The notes beneath the pieces are model-generated. The model saw nothing but the letters and a program-made list of their open reading frames with translations, was not told where the DNA came from and made no database searches. A stretch of 52,218 nt of DNA, from positions 1-52,218 of the forward strand of contig NAVB01000141.1 of NCBI GenBank assembly GCA_002179805.1, in the 5' to 3' direction. The translations under genes were made by a program, and so were the position numbers. Shown piece after piece: positions 1 to 9,863 of this stretch. The DNA comes from Acanthamoeba lenticulata (Eukaryota; Discosea; Longamoebia; Acanthamoebidae). The stretch's first letter is position 1. Each line of letters opens with the position of its first letter.

Positions 1-21
1 AAAAAAAAAAAGGCACGGAGC

Positions 22-935
22 CTACTGAGGGGCCCAATGAACGCTACTTGGCATGAAGACCACCCCGATGGCCCAAGTCTTGAAGACCTGTGCTGCAATG
101 GCCACCAGGGTGGACACCAGTGCCCCAGCTAGCCAACTTCTCGCTCCTGGTGACGGGGGTTTGTTCACGCGCAAGAAGCTGGCGGTAGAGGCACCAACGG
201 CGCGCTACACAGCAATTACCGCACGCTCCGAGCGATGGCAATGAAGAGAAGTAAAATGCCTGCCGACGGGAGTACAAGGTGATCGTCGGTCACGTAATCC
301 TCTTGTATTGACGTCCCAAACAGCGCACCTCGCATCACGACCTTGCCTGACGCGTCCTTCACTCTTGAACTACGGTCAGCTTGCTGTTTTTGCTGGCCTT
401 GAACTTGATAGGGTGCTTGTTGTAGAACGGCCAGTCGACCAGACAGACCTGGTGGAGGTGCGTGGGTGCTGTGAGGACGCACATCATGATCGCTGTGAAG
501 TGGTGGGAGCTGGGTACCGCCGAGGTCACAAGCGTGCCAGCTCCCATGACGTTCATCGTCATCTGTACAGCAAACAAGAAGAGACCGCGAACAAGAGAGC
601 ACATCACTCCGTTAGAGAAGCACTGGCACTGCACGAGCGCCGGCTGCACCTACCTGGAAACTCTGTGTGAACCAACCCACCACGAAGGCGATTACCTGTA
701 CGGGCGAGGGTGGTGTGAGTTGAAGACAAGCCAAGTGTGAGCGTGAGTGGCCGTACGCCAAAGAGGATGAGCATCCATTGATAGATTTGCTCAGCGAGCA
801 ACTGCCCCTTGTAATCCTGCAATGCAAGGAGAACAAACAGTGAGCTTCCAAGGGCAAGAAACCCAAGAATCTGAACGCACCATTGTGGTGAAAGAGGTAA
901 AAATCGACCAGAGATGGGCTGGGGTTTTCTCAATT
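22..935 (-). pseudogene. Degenerate or 5'-truncated multi-pass membrane protein gene
   Basis: Several short minus-strand segments read as hydrophobic helices joined by plausible introns. They are a segment around 860-775 (ILGFLALGSSLFVLLALQDY then QIYQWMLILFG), one at 705-665 (VIAFVVGWFTQSFQ), one at 640-385 (GLFLFAVQMTMNVMGAGTLV, ending near WPFYNKHPIKFKASKNSK), and a last helix at 130-25 (LVSTLVAIAAQVFKTWAIGV) with a stop at 22-24. I found no ATG that opens a coherent first exon before the neighbouring gene begins at 1009, and two joins need implausibly short introns, so the copy is probably 5'-truncated or decayed. The short basic stretch after the helices weakly recalls the end of processive GT2 (cellulose synthase-like) enzymes. 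That is only a guess, and the family is unassigned. Confidence 0.35.
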
Positions 936-1008
936 TTTCTTTGTTTCCATATCCATGATTTATTTAAATGAAAGCGGGAAAAGGCTGTTTTCAGCTCAAC
1001 ACACCGCG

Positions 1009-3107
1009 ATGGAGCTGGCCACGGAAGACCACAGAGAGCGTGTAAGAACAAAGGAGCTTCCTTTGTATTACATCGACCTCGACCTGTACAGGCCCTTTCT
1101 ATTGGTGATGATGCAAGCAATTGCACTCTCACCAATGGACACACAACGCGTGGTGCAGACCACCCCACGAAAGATGGCGAGAAGTTTGTGATAGTTACCG
1201 CGAGCACTTCCCTCGCCTCGGGTAATGCCTTCCCCCTTTGTCCCCACTGCTCATGGAGCAATAAGTTAAATGTTGTCATTCCCCCCAGCAAATACGTGGA
1301 CGACTCAGCAGCGGAAGACTTTGGCGAGGTGCGTTCAGCTCGTTGTCCCACCGTTGGGACTCACTCTTTCTTGCTCACATCTTGTAGACGCTGGGCAAGT
1401 CCCTCTTGCGCATGATTTCGTGGACGCTTTGGGCAACCGGCAAGAGCGGACTCTCACCTGAACTGCACCAAGAACTGGAGGGCATCTCAAGGTACCAGTC
1501 ATGCGGCTCACCACGCAGGAGGCCTGGGCCCACCAATGGCCATTTCATCCAAGAGCTGACGTCTTCATCAAACAGATATTCCGGTTTGTCGATGGCTACG
1601 CTGGTTCTGCTGAACATCGGCTACGATCTGCTCGCTCGCTGCACATCCATCGTATCACAAACAGAAGGTGGTGCCCTTCTTATGCTCACACGCCTCTCTC
1701 GTGAGCTTAGGACCCACCCTTCACACCAGATGGCCACCCGTTCCACCTGCGAACGCTGGACTGGGGCGAGGAAGGGTGCATCCTTCGCGATCTCTCCTTC
1801 GATGCCATCTTTACGCGGGGCGGCGTGCCGCTCTTTCGCGCCACGACACAACCAGGTTGAGCTCCCCTTCTTCTCCTCGGTTGCAGCACCGCTTCTGAAG
1901 GGTTGGGCTTCCCTCTTAACCTCACCTTATTCTGTTCGTTACGGATTGGTCAGGTTTTGTAGGTCTGTTCACGGGCATGCGCTATGCCGATGGTCAGGGC
2001 GGTGCGTGTGCTCGCCCCCAAGCTCTCGTGAATCTCGCGTCTGGACATTAGTCGTCTTCTCCGGACACACATCCTGACCGACTTCCAACCACTTCACCAG
2101 GCGGCTACAGCGTCTCCCTCAACTACCGCCAAGTGACGGCCGCGTCGAGCGCCGTGGCGTGGAACGCATGGGGGCTCGCCACACAGGCATGGCCGCTCGG
2201 CCCCCTGCTCCGGCACACCCTCCAGTCGTTTGCCTCCTACACCGAGGCGCGCGACTACTTTGCCTCCACCCGGGTCGTGGCCCCGTGCTACCTCATCATG
2301 GCGGGCCTCCGGCGGTATCCTTGTCCATCTTCCTCAAGAAGAGGAGTTTGGTTCGTTGGTGTCGTGTGGGTCTCGGGCTCACGCGTCATGGGCTCAGAAA
2401 CGAGGGGGCGCTGATCACGCGGGACCGAGCAGGCGAAGTCAGGCGAAAGGAGCTGGACTCGACGTACGCCTTTATTTGTGCTATGAGGAGGAGGGAGAGG
2501 CTGGTGAGAGACTCATCCGCGCTTGCGATTGGGCGTGTTACTCAGCTGCCCGCTGTTGGTGCAGACGAATCTCGACCACTGGCTCGATACCGTGGACTCC
2601 ACGTGGGCCGGGGAGGACCCGCTGCTCCTGAGCTCGGTCGAGCGACGAAGCGCAGCGCTTGAAATGTACGTTCTGCAGAGGGCTCGGCGCGTTGTGTGCA
2701 ATAGCCTTAGGGCTCGTGTATGTCTGTCTATCCTACGCAGGATGGGCGAGCTGTTGAACTCGTGGCGCGAGAAGAAGGAGAAGGGCGGGGAAGAAGTGGT
2801 CGTGGTTGAGGGTCGCCAAGAGGAACACAGCCTTGCCGCTGAAGACCATGCTGAGACGCAGGCGTACGAGCAGCAGGACAAAGACGACGCGCTCGAGCTG
2901 GTCGACGAGGACGAGCTGGCGCGATGGACGCAAGTGCTGACCACGCCACCGGTAATCAACGCGGCCACGCTCTACACCACCATCATGTCGGCCTCGCTCG
3001 TCCGTGCCACCTCAACCTCAACGCCGACCGTCGACGAAAAAGACGATGCCAGCCACGCCACACCGCCAGCGCAAGGCATTTACCTGAGCGTAGGTGTACA
3101 GCTGTAG
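1009..3107 (+). CDS. Acid ceramidase / N-acylethanolamine acid amidase-like hydrolase
   Basis: This predicts an N-terminal-nucleophile amidase that cleaves the amide bond of ceramides or N-acylethanolamines. I read eleven exons: 1009-1085, 1159-1221, 1289-1328, 1388-1491, 1576-about 1675, 1711-1855, 1954-2001, 2101-2314, 2398-2463, 2546-2665 and 2741-3107, about 445 residues. Family landmarks appear in order: DLDLPPHERW near the start, LGKYVDD, the autocleavage/nucleophile Cys in LLARCTSIVSQ (about 1650), FHLRTLDWGEEG, GFVGLFTGMR, GGYSVSLNYR, SFASYTEARDYFAST, APCYLIMAG, EGALITRDR, VQTNLDHWLD and PVINAATLYTTIMS. A charged insert (about 2750-2920) precedes the last motif. No signal peptide is visible in the first exon, which is unusual for the lysosomal enzymes. 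The join after the Cys exon needs a non-GT (perhaps GC-AG) donor or hides a small error. NAAA versus ceramidase specificity cannot be decided from sequence. Confidence 0.88.
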
Positions 3108-3479
3108 AGGTAACGCAACCAGCGCGTTGATGACGTGCCAAAAAGGCCTTCTGCGACAATCACAACTTCACGTGAGTCAGAGGGAAGAGGGGCAGCCGTA
3201 GGGGGTAAGTCGTGGTCATCAGCCAACGATCTGCCAGCCAATGGCAGCTGCCGTGGAGCTTGCGCCCGCCGTCGGCGGCATTTTCCGGAAGCTGGAATGC
3301 GGGGGAGCCGTTCAAGCTCTCTCGCGTGACCACGCCGACCGGACCCGCTTTTCGTGACCACCACGCCCCTCCTCCATAGTTAGATTCGCATGACCTTGTG
3401 ATCGCACGTGGGATAGGGGACCTGAAGCCATTTTTGCTTAATTCTTGAACGCGCCCCGATCACAAAAGTACCCTCCGTC
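3108..3479. other. Intergenic region between the amidase and PRODH genes
   Basis: This stretch of about 370 bases lies between two plus-strand genes. Open frames here are short, of arginine-rich composition and match nothing I recognise. It probably holds the 3' end of the amidase transcript and the promoter of the proline dehydrogenase gene. I see no clear TATA box or repeat. Confidence 0.5.
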
Positions 3480-5892
3480 ATGCTGCGTTCGGCTGTTGTG
3501 CGGCGAGCCGCTCATTTCACCACTTCATCCTCATCTTCCGCTTCTTGGGCACGGGCTTCTCCCTTGACTCGCCTGCCACAAACCACTTTGTCTTCCAGCC
3601 TCCAGCTTCGATGTTCTTCTCATTTTTACTCCTCATCTACCACGTCATCTGCATCTTCCGATTCATCGTCATCTCCCAAAAAAGATTCGATGGAAAATGA
3701 CTTGGAGTGGCTCAAGTTCGAAGACAGCGAGGCCGCCTTCCAGAACCGCACGAGCTCGGAGCTCGTGCGTGCCTGGCTGGTCTTCCGCGTGTGCTCCTTC
3801 CCTTGGCTGGTCCGCCGCGCCCGCCGGCTGGTGGCCCTGGCTGACGCGGTCGTCGGGAAGCGGCTCGTCACGTGGGGTCTGCGCCGCACCTTCTTTGCCC
3901 ACTTCTGCGCGGGCGAGACGCAAGAGGAGCTCCTCCCCGTCATCGATCGCCTGCGCTCCTCCGGCATTGGGTCCATCCTCGACTACGCCGCCGAGGCCGA
4001 CCTTCCGCCGGCCTCGAACTCGTCCTCAAATAGTAACACCAGTGCCGCTACCAACGGCAAAGCCAACGGCAATGGCAGCGCTGCCGCCACGGTGACGCCC
4101 GCCACGGCGGAGCCGGTCAACAACACGCCGACCAGCGTCAGCAACGGTGAGCAGCCGAGCGCGCCGTCGCCCGCGCAGTTCTTCCGGCCGGACAAGTCGC
4201 TGGACAGGCGCGAGGGCGTCGTGTCGGCCCGCACCTACTACTATGAGGACGAGGCTCACTGCGACGCCAACGCTGAGACCTTTGTCTCTTGCATCGACGT
4301 TCGTTCTCTCCTCTTTTTAATATTATTATTATTATTTGTAAAGGTCGAGCCTCTGATGTGGGCGCTGATGCTGGTACAGAGCGCGGGCATGCGGCCCGAC
4401 GGGTTCGCGGCGATCAAGGTGACCGCCCTATGCCCGCCTGTGCTCCTCATGCGCATCTCCCACATCCTTGAGGAGTCCCGCCGCCTCTTCCGCAGCCTGT
4501 CCGAGGCCGAAGGTGCGCGCCCAGATGTCCGTCCATCCGGGGAAAGGCCCCAAATCTGCTGCGTGTGCTCACTCCACATGTGTGTGCGCGCGCAGGCGGC
4601 AAGAACGGCCACCAGAGCGTGCCGTACATGTCGCGCATGATCAGCAAGACCAACTTTGTCAAGGTCCTGGGCATGCTTAACGTCGACCTCTCCCCCGCCG
4701 AGCAGACCGAGCTCTTCTCCGCCATGGTACACATCTTCCTCTTCCTCCTCGTTGCCATCATCATCATCATCATTTTCGTCGTCGTCCTCATCATCGTCGC
4801 CACTGGCATCGTCATCGGTGATGCGCAGGACTTAGACAAGAACGGCGTGGTGGACTACGTGGAGTGGCTCGAGTCGGTGCAGCCCAACGACGCGACGCTG
4901 CACCCGTTCTTTGCCGCGTCGGCCGACGCCGGGAGCAACAGCGGCGTGCGCCAGTCGCTGCTGCCCAAGCTGAACGAGAAGGAGATGCAGCAGATGAACA
5001 ACATGGTCGACCGGCTCGAGCGGCTGGCCGAGCGGGCGGCGCACAAGAAGGTTCACCTGATGGTCGACGCTGAGCAGACCTACTTCCAGCCGGCCATCGA
5101 CCACATGGTCATCAACCTCCAGAAGAAGTTCAACCGCAACTTCCCGGCCATCTACAACACCTACCAGTGCTACCTCACCAACACGGCCGGCCGCGTCGAG
5201 ATTGACCTCACCCGCGCCGAGCGCCACGGCTACTACTTTGCCGCCAAGCTCGTCCGCGGCGCCTACATGCTCCAGGAGCGCAAGCGCGCCGGCAAGGTAT
5301 TTTTCTTTTTTAATTTGTATTCTTTAACCATTATTCACTTTTATTTAGTTATTTTGATCTTTTTTTTATGGCGCTGACGCGTCGGCCTCGGGCGGATGGG
5401 AGAGCAGTTTGGGTACAAGGACCCGATATTCGCGACCATCCAGGAGACCCACGACAACTACCACCACGTGATGGAGACCATCCTCCAGAACATCAAGCGG
5501 GCGCAGATCATGGTGGCCTCTCACAACGAGCAGTCGCTCCGCTTCGCCGTGGAGAAGATGCGCGAGTACGACATTCCTCGCCAGGGCGGCGGTGTCTACT
5601 TTGGCCAGCTCCTCGGTTCGTTGCTCCCTCCTCGGCTTCACCATGATGCTGTGCTTGCTGACGGTGATGATGATGGTCATGGTCATGGTCTTCAGGCATG
5701 TGTGACCACGTGTCGTACTCGCTGGGCGCGCAGGGCTATGGCGTGTACAAGTACGTTCCGTACGGGCCCGTGCGCGAGGTGCTGCCCTACCTCATCCGCC
5801 GAGCCGAGGAGAACGGCGACATGCTGAGCGGCGCCCACAAGGAGCGGCGCCTCATCGCCCATGAACTGCGCCGCCGCCACTCACCCCTGTAA
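3480..5892 (+). CDS. PRODH: Proline dehydrogenase, mitochondrial, with EF-hand
   Basis: This enzyme oxidises proline to pyrroline-5-carboxylate with FAD on the inner mitochondrial membrane. The first 70 residues are rich in Ser, Ala and Arg with few acids, as expected for a transit peptide. The barrel motifs are present: [79 protein letters not shown] and [19 protein letters not shown], whose Arg pair binds the proline carboxylate. Before the barrel core a canonical EF-hand loop, [13 protein letters not shown] (4833-4870), has acids at positions 1, 3, 9 and 12. Animal PRODH carries a related but looser insert here. At least six exons are visible. One intron holds a CAT-repeat run (about 4758-4800), and another acceptor lies just before QFGYKDP (about 5407). 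A low-complexity Asn/Ser/Thr-rich insert occupies about 4010-4150. Confidence 0.95.
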
Positions 5893-6058
5893 AGAGCACT
5901 TGCTCCTCTCCTAAAGCAAAAGATTGTTCGCTTCTCTTGTCTTCTTGAAATGGCGACATCTCTTCTCGCTTACGTGGCTGCACCTCGTTGGCGCACACAA
6001 CCACATCACGGCGGGACACAACCGCTAACACAGCGCAAACAACGCATACACCGCACAC

Positions 6059-7034
6059 ATGGCTCTGCCTCCTCGCTACATTGGTATGCGGTGGTGTTAG
6101 TGTACTGCCACGCCAGATCCAGCGCAAATCGTAACGGCATTTGTTGTTTAATGCAGGACACCACTACAGCCACGACGCCACCTTTGATTCTACCAAGGGC
6201 GTTACTCTTGAAGTGTTTCTGGACCTTCACGTACGCCCTTCGCTTGCAGGCGGCGCAAGACTGTGCGTGACAAAGATCGTGTGTGAAAATCTGCTGGCAG
6301 TGCCCCTTCTCGAAGAAGGCCTACTTCAAGCTGAAGGAGGTTGTGGCGCACTACGGCAAGGACAAGCTAGACTTTGTCTTCATCAACTGGATTCAGCCGT
6401 GGCACCCGCAGGCCTCGTGGCTGCACTCGGCTGTGCTTGCCGCGTCGCTCTTCGAGGACAAGACCCTCTTCTGGAAGCTGACCGACCTTCTCTACGACAA
6501 GCAGGACGATTGTACCGACTCCCTTAGCCCTTGGTTGCACGTCGCCTCCTACGAGTAATGAGTCGCGCTGACTTTCATGTACAGTCCGCGATGAAAAGGT
6601 GGAGAAAGTGAGCAAGGCCGAGTTCTATGACCTCATGACCAACTACGCCAAGGTGCTCCTGCGACTTGTTCCCTTTCTGCCCTCCCGCTTGCACCCGGGC
6701 ACTTGATTAGTATACTCACGCCTTGCGCCACTGTCAAACAGTCGCTGGGCATGGACGAAGAGCGCTTCCGCAAGAACCTGGCCAGCAACGAAGTCGTGCA
6801 GCTGATTAAGTGGGAGCAAAAGGTGCACCAGCCCGTCAGTCTCGTGATGATGATCGATCGATGGCTTACACCGTCCTCCTTGGTGGGCCTCTACGCGAGC
6901 AGTACGGGCGCCAGAACGGCATCCACGCCTCGCCGACGTTCCTTGTCAACGGGCTCGTCGTCGGGCAGGCCTCCTCCGGCTGGACGCTAGAGCAGTGGCG
7001 CGAGCTGCTTGACCCCCTCCTAGCCCCGCAGTGA
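6059..7034 (+). CDS. DsbA-like thioredoxin-fold protein
   Basis: This is a thioredoxin-fold protein of about 220 residues in the DsbA/FrnE-like group. Exon 1 is tiny (MALPPRYIG). The next exon gives the beta-strand VTLEVFLDLH, then CPFSKKAYFKL after an intron. The active-site position is therefore Cys-Pro-Phe-Ser, with one Cys rather than the CxxC of a disulfide oxidase. The helical insert follows (WLHSAVLAASLFEDKTLFW, KSLGMDEERFRKNLASNE), then the cis-Pro loop HASPTFLVNGLVV and a closing helix TLEQWRELLDPLL. I see no signal peptide, so the protein is probably cytosolic. It may act in glutathione- or thiol-dependent reduction, but the substrate is unknown. It is transcribed in the same direction as PRODH with a gap of about 170 bases. 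Confidence 0.85.
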
Positions 7035-7157
7035 GCTCGGGAGGTCTCTTCTATTGAAAATAACGGCACCTGCTCTCCTGGTTCGGTCGCTGAGCCCAAA
7101 TGATGACCTCAGCGTAGGACATTCTGGCCACACGTGCAAAACGTTTGCTCATCGCTC

Positions 7158-7346
7158 TTTGGCCAGGAGCCAAGCCTCAACAACTGCGTGATTGACTTTG
7201 GCTTCGCCCTCAAGCGAGATCGGGGCACCACGTGGCCTCCCAGTTACAGAGGCACGAGTGGTTTTGTGGCGCCAGAGGTGTGGCGGTCGAGCGCGATGGG
7301 CAGCCACAAGGGCGATGTTTGTAGTGCAGTTACGCTTTCTACGTAG
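7158..7346 (+). pseudogene. Orphan protein-kinase fragment (DFG to APE and helix F start)
   Basis: An open stretch of about 60 residues reads as the middle of a eukaryotic protein-kinase domain. NNCVIDFGFALKRDRG carries the DFG metal-binding motif, followed by YRGTSGFVAPEVW with the APE motif and then GSHKGDVCSA, which resembles the start of helix F. The reading ends in a stop at 7344-7346. The Gly-rich loop, VAIK lysine and HRD motif were not found upstream, where the thioredoxin-fold gene ends at 7034, and no C-lobe follows. The wording of the activation segment is closer to Cdc7-like or atypical Ser/Thr kinases than to the TKL kinases further along this window. It is best read as a gene remnant. 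Confidence 0.7.
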
Positions 7347-7579
7347 TTTTTGGAAGGTGTGCACAGAGCTCGCTGTACTTAGCCCGCTGCTTTGAAAGGA
7401 CTTGGAGTCCGCAACAGGTGAAGACCTACAGTCCTTCATGTGGTACTAAAGATGCTTCAGTACCAACATATGAGGTCAACGAGACGAGATGGGCTGTAAC
7501 GCAGTTTTCTTTTGCTTGCAAAGAAAATTTGCCGACAATGTAGCAATGCAGAAGAAGAATGCGTGCTTGGTCATCTTCT

Positions 7580-9111
7580 TCATTCGGCACGTTCGTTGGC
7601 TCGCGAACGGCTGGCCTCGGGCGCTTGTGCAGAGGCAAAGTGCTCCCTTCGCTTGACGACGACAGGTGGTGGAACCATCCGCAGTGCCCCTCGCGCGAAG
7701 TCCCTCCGCTCCTGCGCCTTGGCGTCTGGATCCTCGTTGGCCTGTTGTTGTGTGCATACGGTCATACACAGTCAGTCAATGCGCCTTGATTCTCCTTGCC
7801 GCTCGAGAGAGGCGCCGCACGCACCAGGCCGAGGGCGTGCTTGCGCACGTAGGACATGGCGTACTGGTCGTGCGGTGACGTGCACGTGTAGAGGAAGCGA
7901 TATACGAAGCTGTCCAATAACTGGACCAGTGTGATTGCGGCGTTATGGTAGGGTAGGTGAGTGAGTAGAATGAGCCACGGACGAGAGCGCCCTCACGGAG
8001 GTTCGATTACGGCCGTACCTCGCCCTCGCAGAAGAAGCTGTACATCATCACGCCGCAGAGCACGCACCACATCACGTGCTGCCCCACGGACCATCGGCCT
8101 CCCGCCGTCGCTGCCGCTGCCGCAGGCAGCCTTGGCACAACGAACAAGCTCCAGGCGATCCCGAATGCTCTGCACACCAAGAGAGAGCAGATGAAGAGCG
8201 ACGTCAGGTCGATAACAGGACTCTGGGAAGAGAGTGGGAAGTGGCGCCCACTTGAAGAAGACGTAGAGGGAAACGGCCTTCTGGCGCGCCTGGCTGTCAA
8301 ACGCGATGGACGAGCCAGACACGGCGCCCGCCACGAATGCGTTCCAGCCGTCGTCGCGGCCGCGCAGTCGCTCCAACGCAAACTCGATCACCCGGAAACT
8401 GCTCGTCACTGCCAACCACCACGCAGATCAACGCGAGGCACTTGAAACGAGGACAATCGATGAAGGTGTGGTGAAGGCGATGACTCGAGGGGTTGCAGTA
8501 CTGCAGGCGAGAAATGCGCCCAGCCGGAGGGACTCGCGGTTCTGTTCGGTGTCCGACAGCCATCCAAACAACCATCCAGCGCGGCTTCGACTGGTCAACC
8601 CACGCAGGGCCCACACGACCTTCTCGGAGGCCTCCAAGTTCCCTTCTGTCGCTGGTCGTGGCGGCGACACCGGTCCGTCCGTTTCCTCGTCCTCGCGCTC
8701 GAGTAGTTGCTGCTGGCTGCTGGACGGTGAGGTTGTCGTCGAGGCCTCGCGAGAAGCGTCGGATCGTGCTGTCGTGGCCGAAGACGTGGTGAACGACGGC
8801 GAGTGTGGTGAAGCGGACGCGGCATGCCGGCCAGGTCGGCCGGCACGAAGGCGACGCAGTAGAAGCGGGAGGACGTGGTGAACTACCCGGTAGAGCAGGT
8901 GTCCACCACATCCGACCGCCCACGCGCGTCCGGCCGTGCGCGCTGCAGCGCACACAACGGCTCTCCACGTCTCCTCCAGCCGTCTTGCTGGCAGGTCCCG
9001 CGGAAGTGAACTCATTGACAACATTATATCGATTTGCACAAGTTTGTCTTCAAATCGATGCACGCCTTCGGGCCCCAAGCGTGAAAAGGCGCAAGAGAAG
9101 GATCTGGTCAC
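7580..9111 (-). CDS. TMEM135-like multi-pass membrane protein
   Basis: This resembles the TMEM135 family (peroxisomal/mitochondrial membrane proteins with a Tim17-like core). The N-terminal exon contains a hydrophobic segment (about 8960-8890), a Ser/Thr-rich acidic linker and ASEKVVWALRGL. Next comes RVIEFALERLRGRDDGWNAF followed by VAGAVSGSSIAFDSQARQKA, the best family signature, and then an exon with two hydrophobic stretches and HVMWCVLCGVMMYSFFCEGE. A short exon (about 7930-7832) holds VYRFLYTCTSPHDQYAMSYV. A donor after HALGL joins it to the last exon, NEDPDAKAQERRDFARGALR, ending at 7580. The start could also be the ATG near 9024, and the N-terminal part is the least certain. The family's biochemical activity is not settled. 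Confidence 0.75.
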
Positions 9112-9316
9112 TGCAGCACCACTGGTTCCTTAGCCTTTCTCTGCGCTTAACAAGGCCAACGTTCTGTAGCAAATCTTGGCCTGCCGAGAGAGAAGCCTAG
9201 CTGCCTTTATTTTTCTTTTCGTTCTTCGCGTGGGGCCGAAGGCGTCTACCAATGTCATCATAACAAGCCATCATCTGAAGGCGTGGTAGTGGGCTTTTTT
9301 GAGTAAGAGCTGCTTC

Positions 9317-9332
9317 GGTTCAAATTTGAACC
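9317..9332. repeat. 16-bp perfect palindrome
   Basis: GGTTCAAATTTGAACC reads the same on both strands. It lies between the TMEM135-like gene and the peroxidase relic, immediately past the relic. It could be a dimeric factor site or chance. No second copy was noticed. Confidence 0.6.
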
Positions 9333-9387
9333 CTCTTAGTCACCAGTTGGCCAAGCTCTGCTGTCCTTGTGAGATTCTCCCAATGAG

Positions 9388-9573
9388 TCAATCTTCTGGC
9401 ATGAAGGCGATGACCCACTTGCATGCCTCTTGGAAGAGTCTGTGATGTAGGAATGCAGGTAGGTCCTCCATCATACCGTCCCAGGAAGAGTACAAAGAAG
9501 ACGCACTGTTCATTGGTCCATGAGGGTTGGCCGCCTTGAACTTGTAACACAGGCGGTTATGTTCCTGTTCATT
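9388..9573 (-). pseudogene. Relic of a haem-peroxidase receptor-kinase gene
   Basis: On the minus strand NEQEHNRLCYKFKAAN is followed, after about 25 extra residues, by HHRLFQEACKWVIAFMPED and a stop. The intact genes nearby have EHNRLCDEFRAA and RLFEESRKWVIAYLQK at the same place, so this is the proximal-His exon of a fourth family member. The open frame immediately upstream on the same strand (about 9838-9572) starts with a hydrophobic stretch, but I cannot align it with the peroxidases. No kinase, DOMON or transmembrane segment of this copy is present, so it is a broken remnant lying just past the 3' end of RK-A. Confidence 0.75.
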
Positions 9574-9863
9574 AGGGCCGGATGCGAAAGGCTGTCAGAC
9601 ATGTCAAAAAGCTGGTCCTCGCTGCAGCTTGCATGAACTGGTGCCTACCTGTGGGGACAGGACTGTCCACATGATGCTCCTCGGTTTGAGAGGGGATCAT
9701 CTCACCCCGATATACGTCGTTAATGTCGGCCACTACTAAGACCAAGATCGCGGCCTCTTTGCCGTTCTTTGGATGGTTTCTCACAACGAAACCGTACAAG
9801 TACACGAAACCAGCACACAAGCTAAAAAGGAGCCTCAAAGCAGATCACAGGCCACCGGTGAGA

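Noticed and set aside
3080..3364. Minus-strand open frame between the amidase and PRODH genes
   Set aside because: Pro/Arg/Leu composition typical of GC-rich noncoding sequence, no domain, and it overlaps the amidase stop region.
9317..9332. GGTTCAAATTTGAACC as a tRNA T-arm or polymerase III B box
   Set aside because: It resembles GGTTCRANNCC, but no anticodon stem, D-arm or acceptor pairing fits around it. It is kept only as a palindrome.
9572..9838. Hydrophobic minus-strand open frame as an intact small membrane protein
   Set aside because: It starts from a hydrophobic stretch but has no convincing ATG context or domain and abuts the peroxidase relic. It is probably part of the decayed copy or noncoding.
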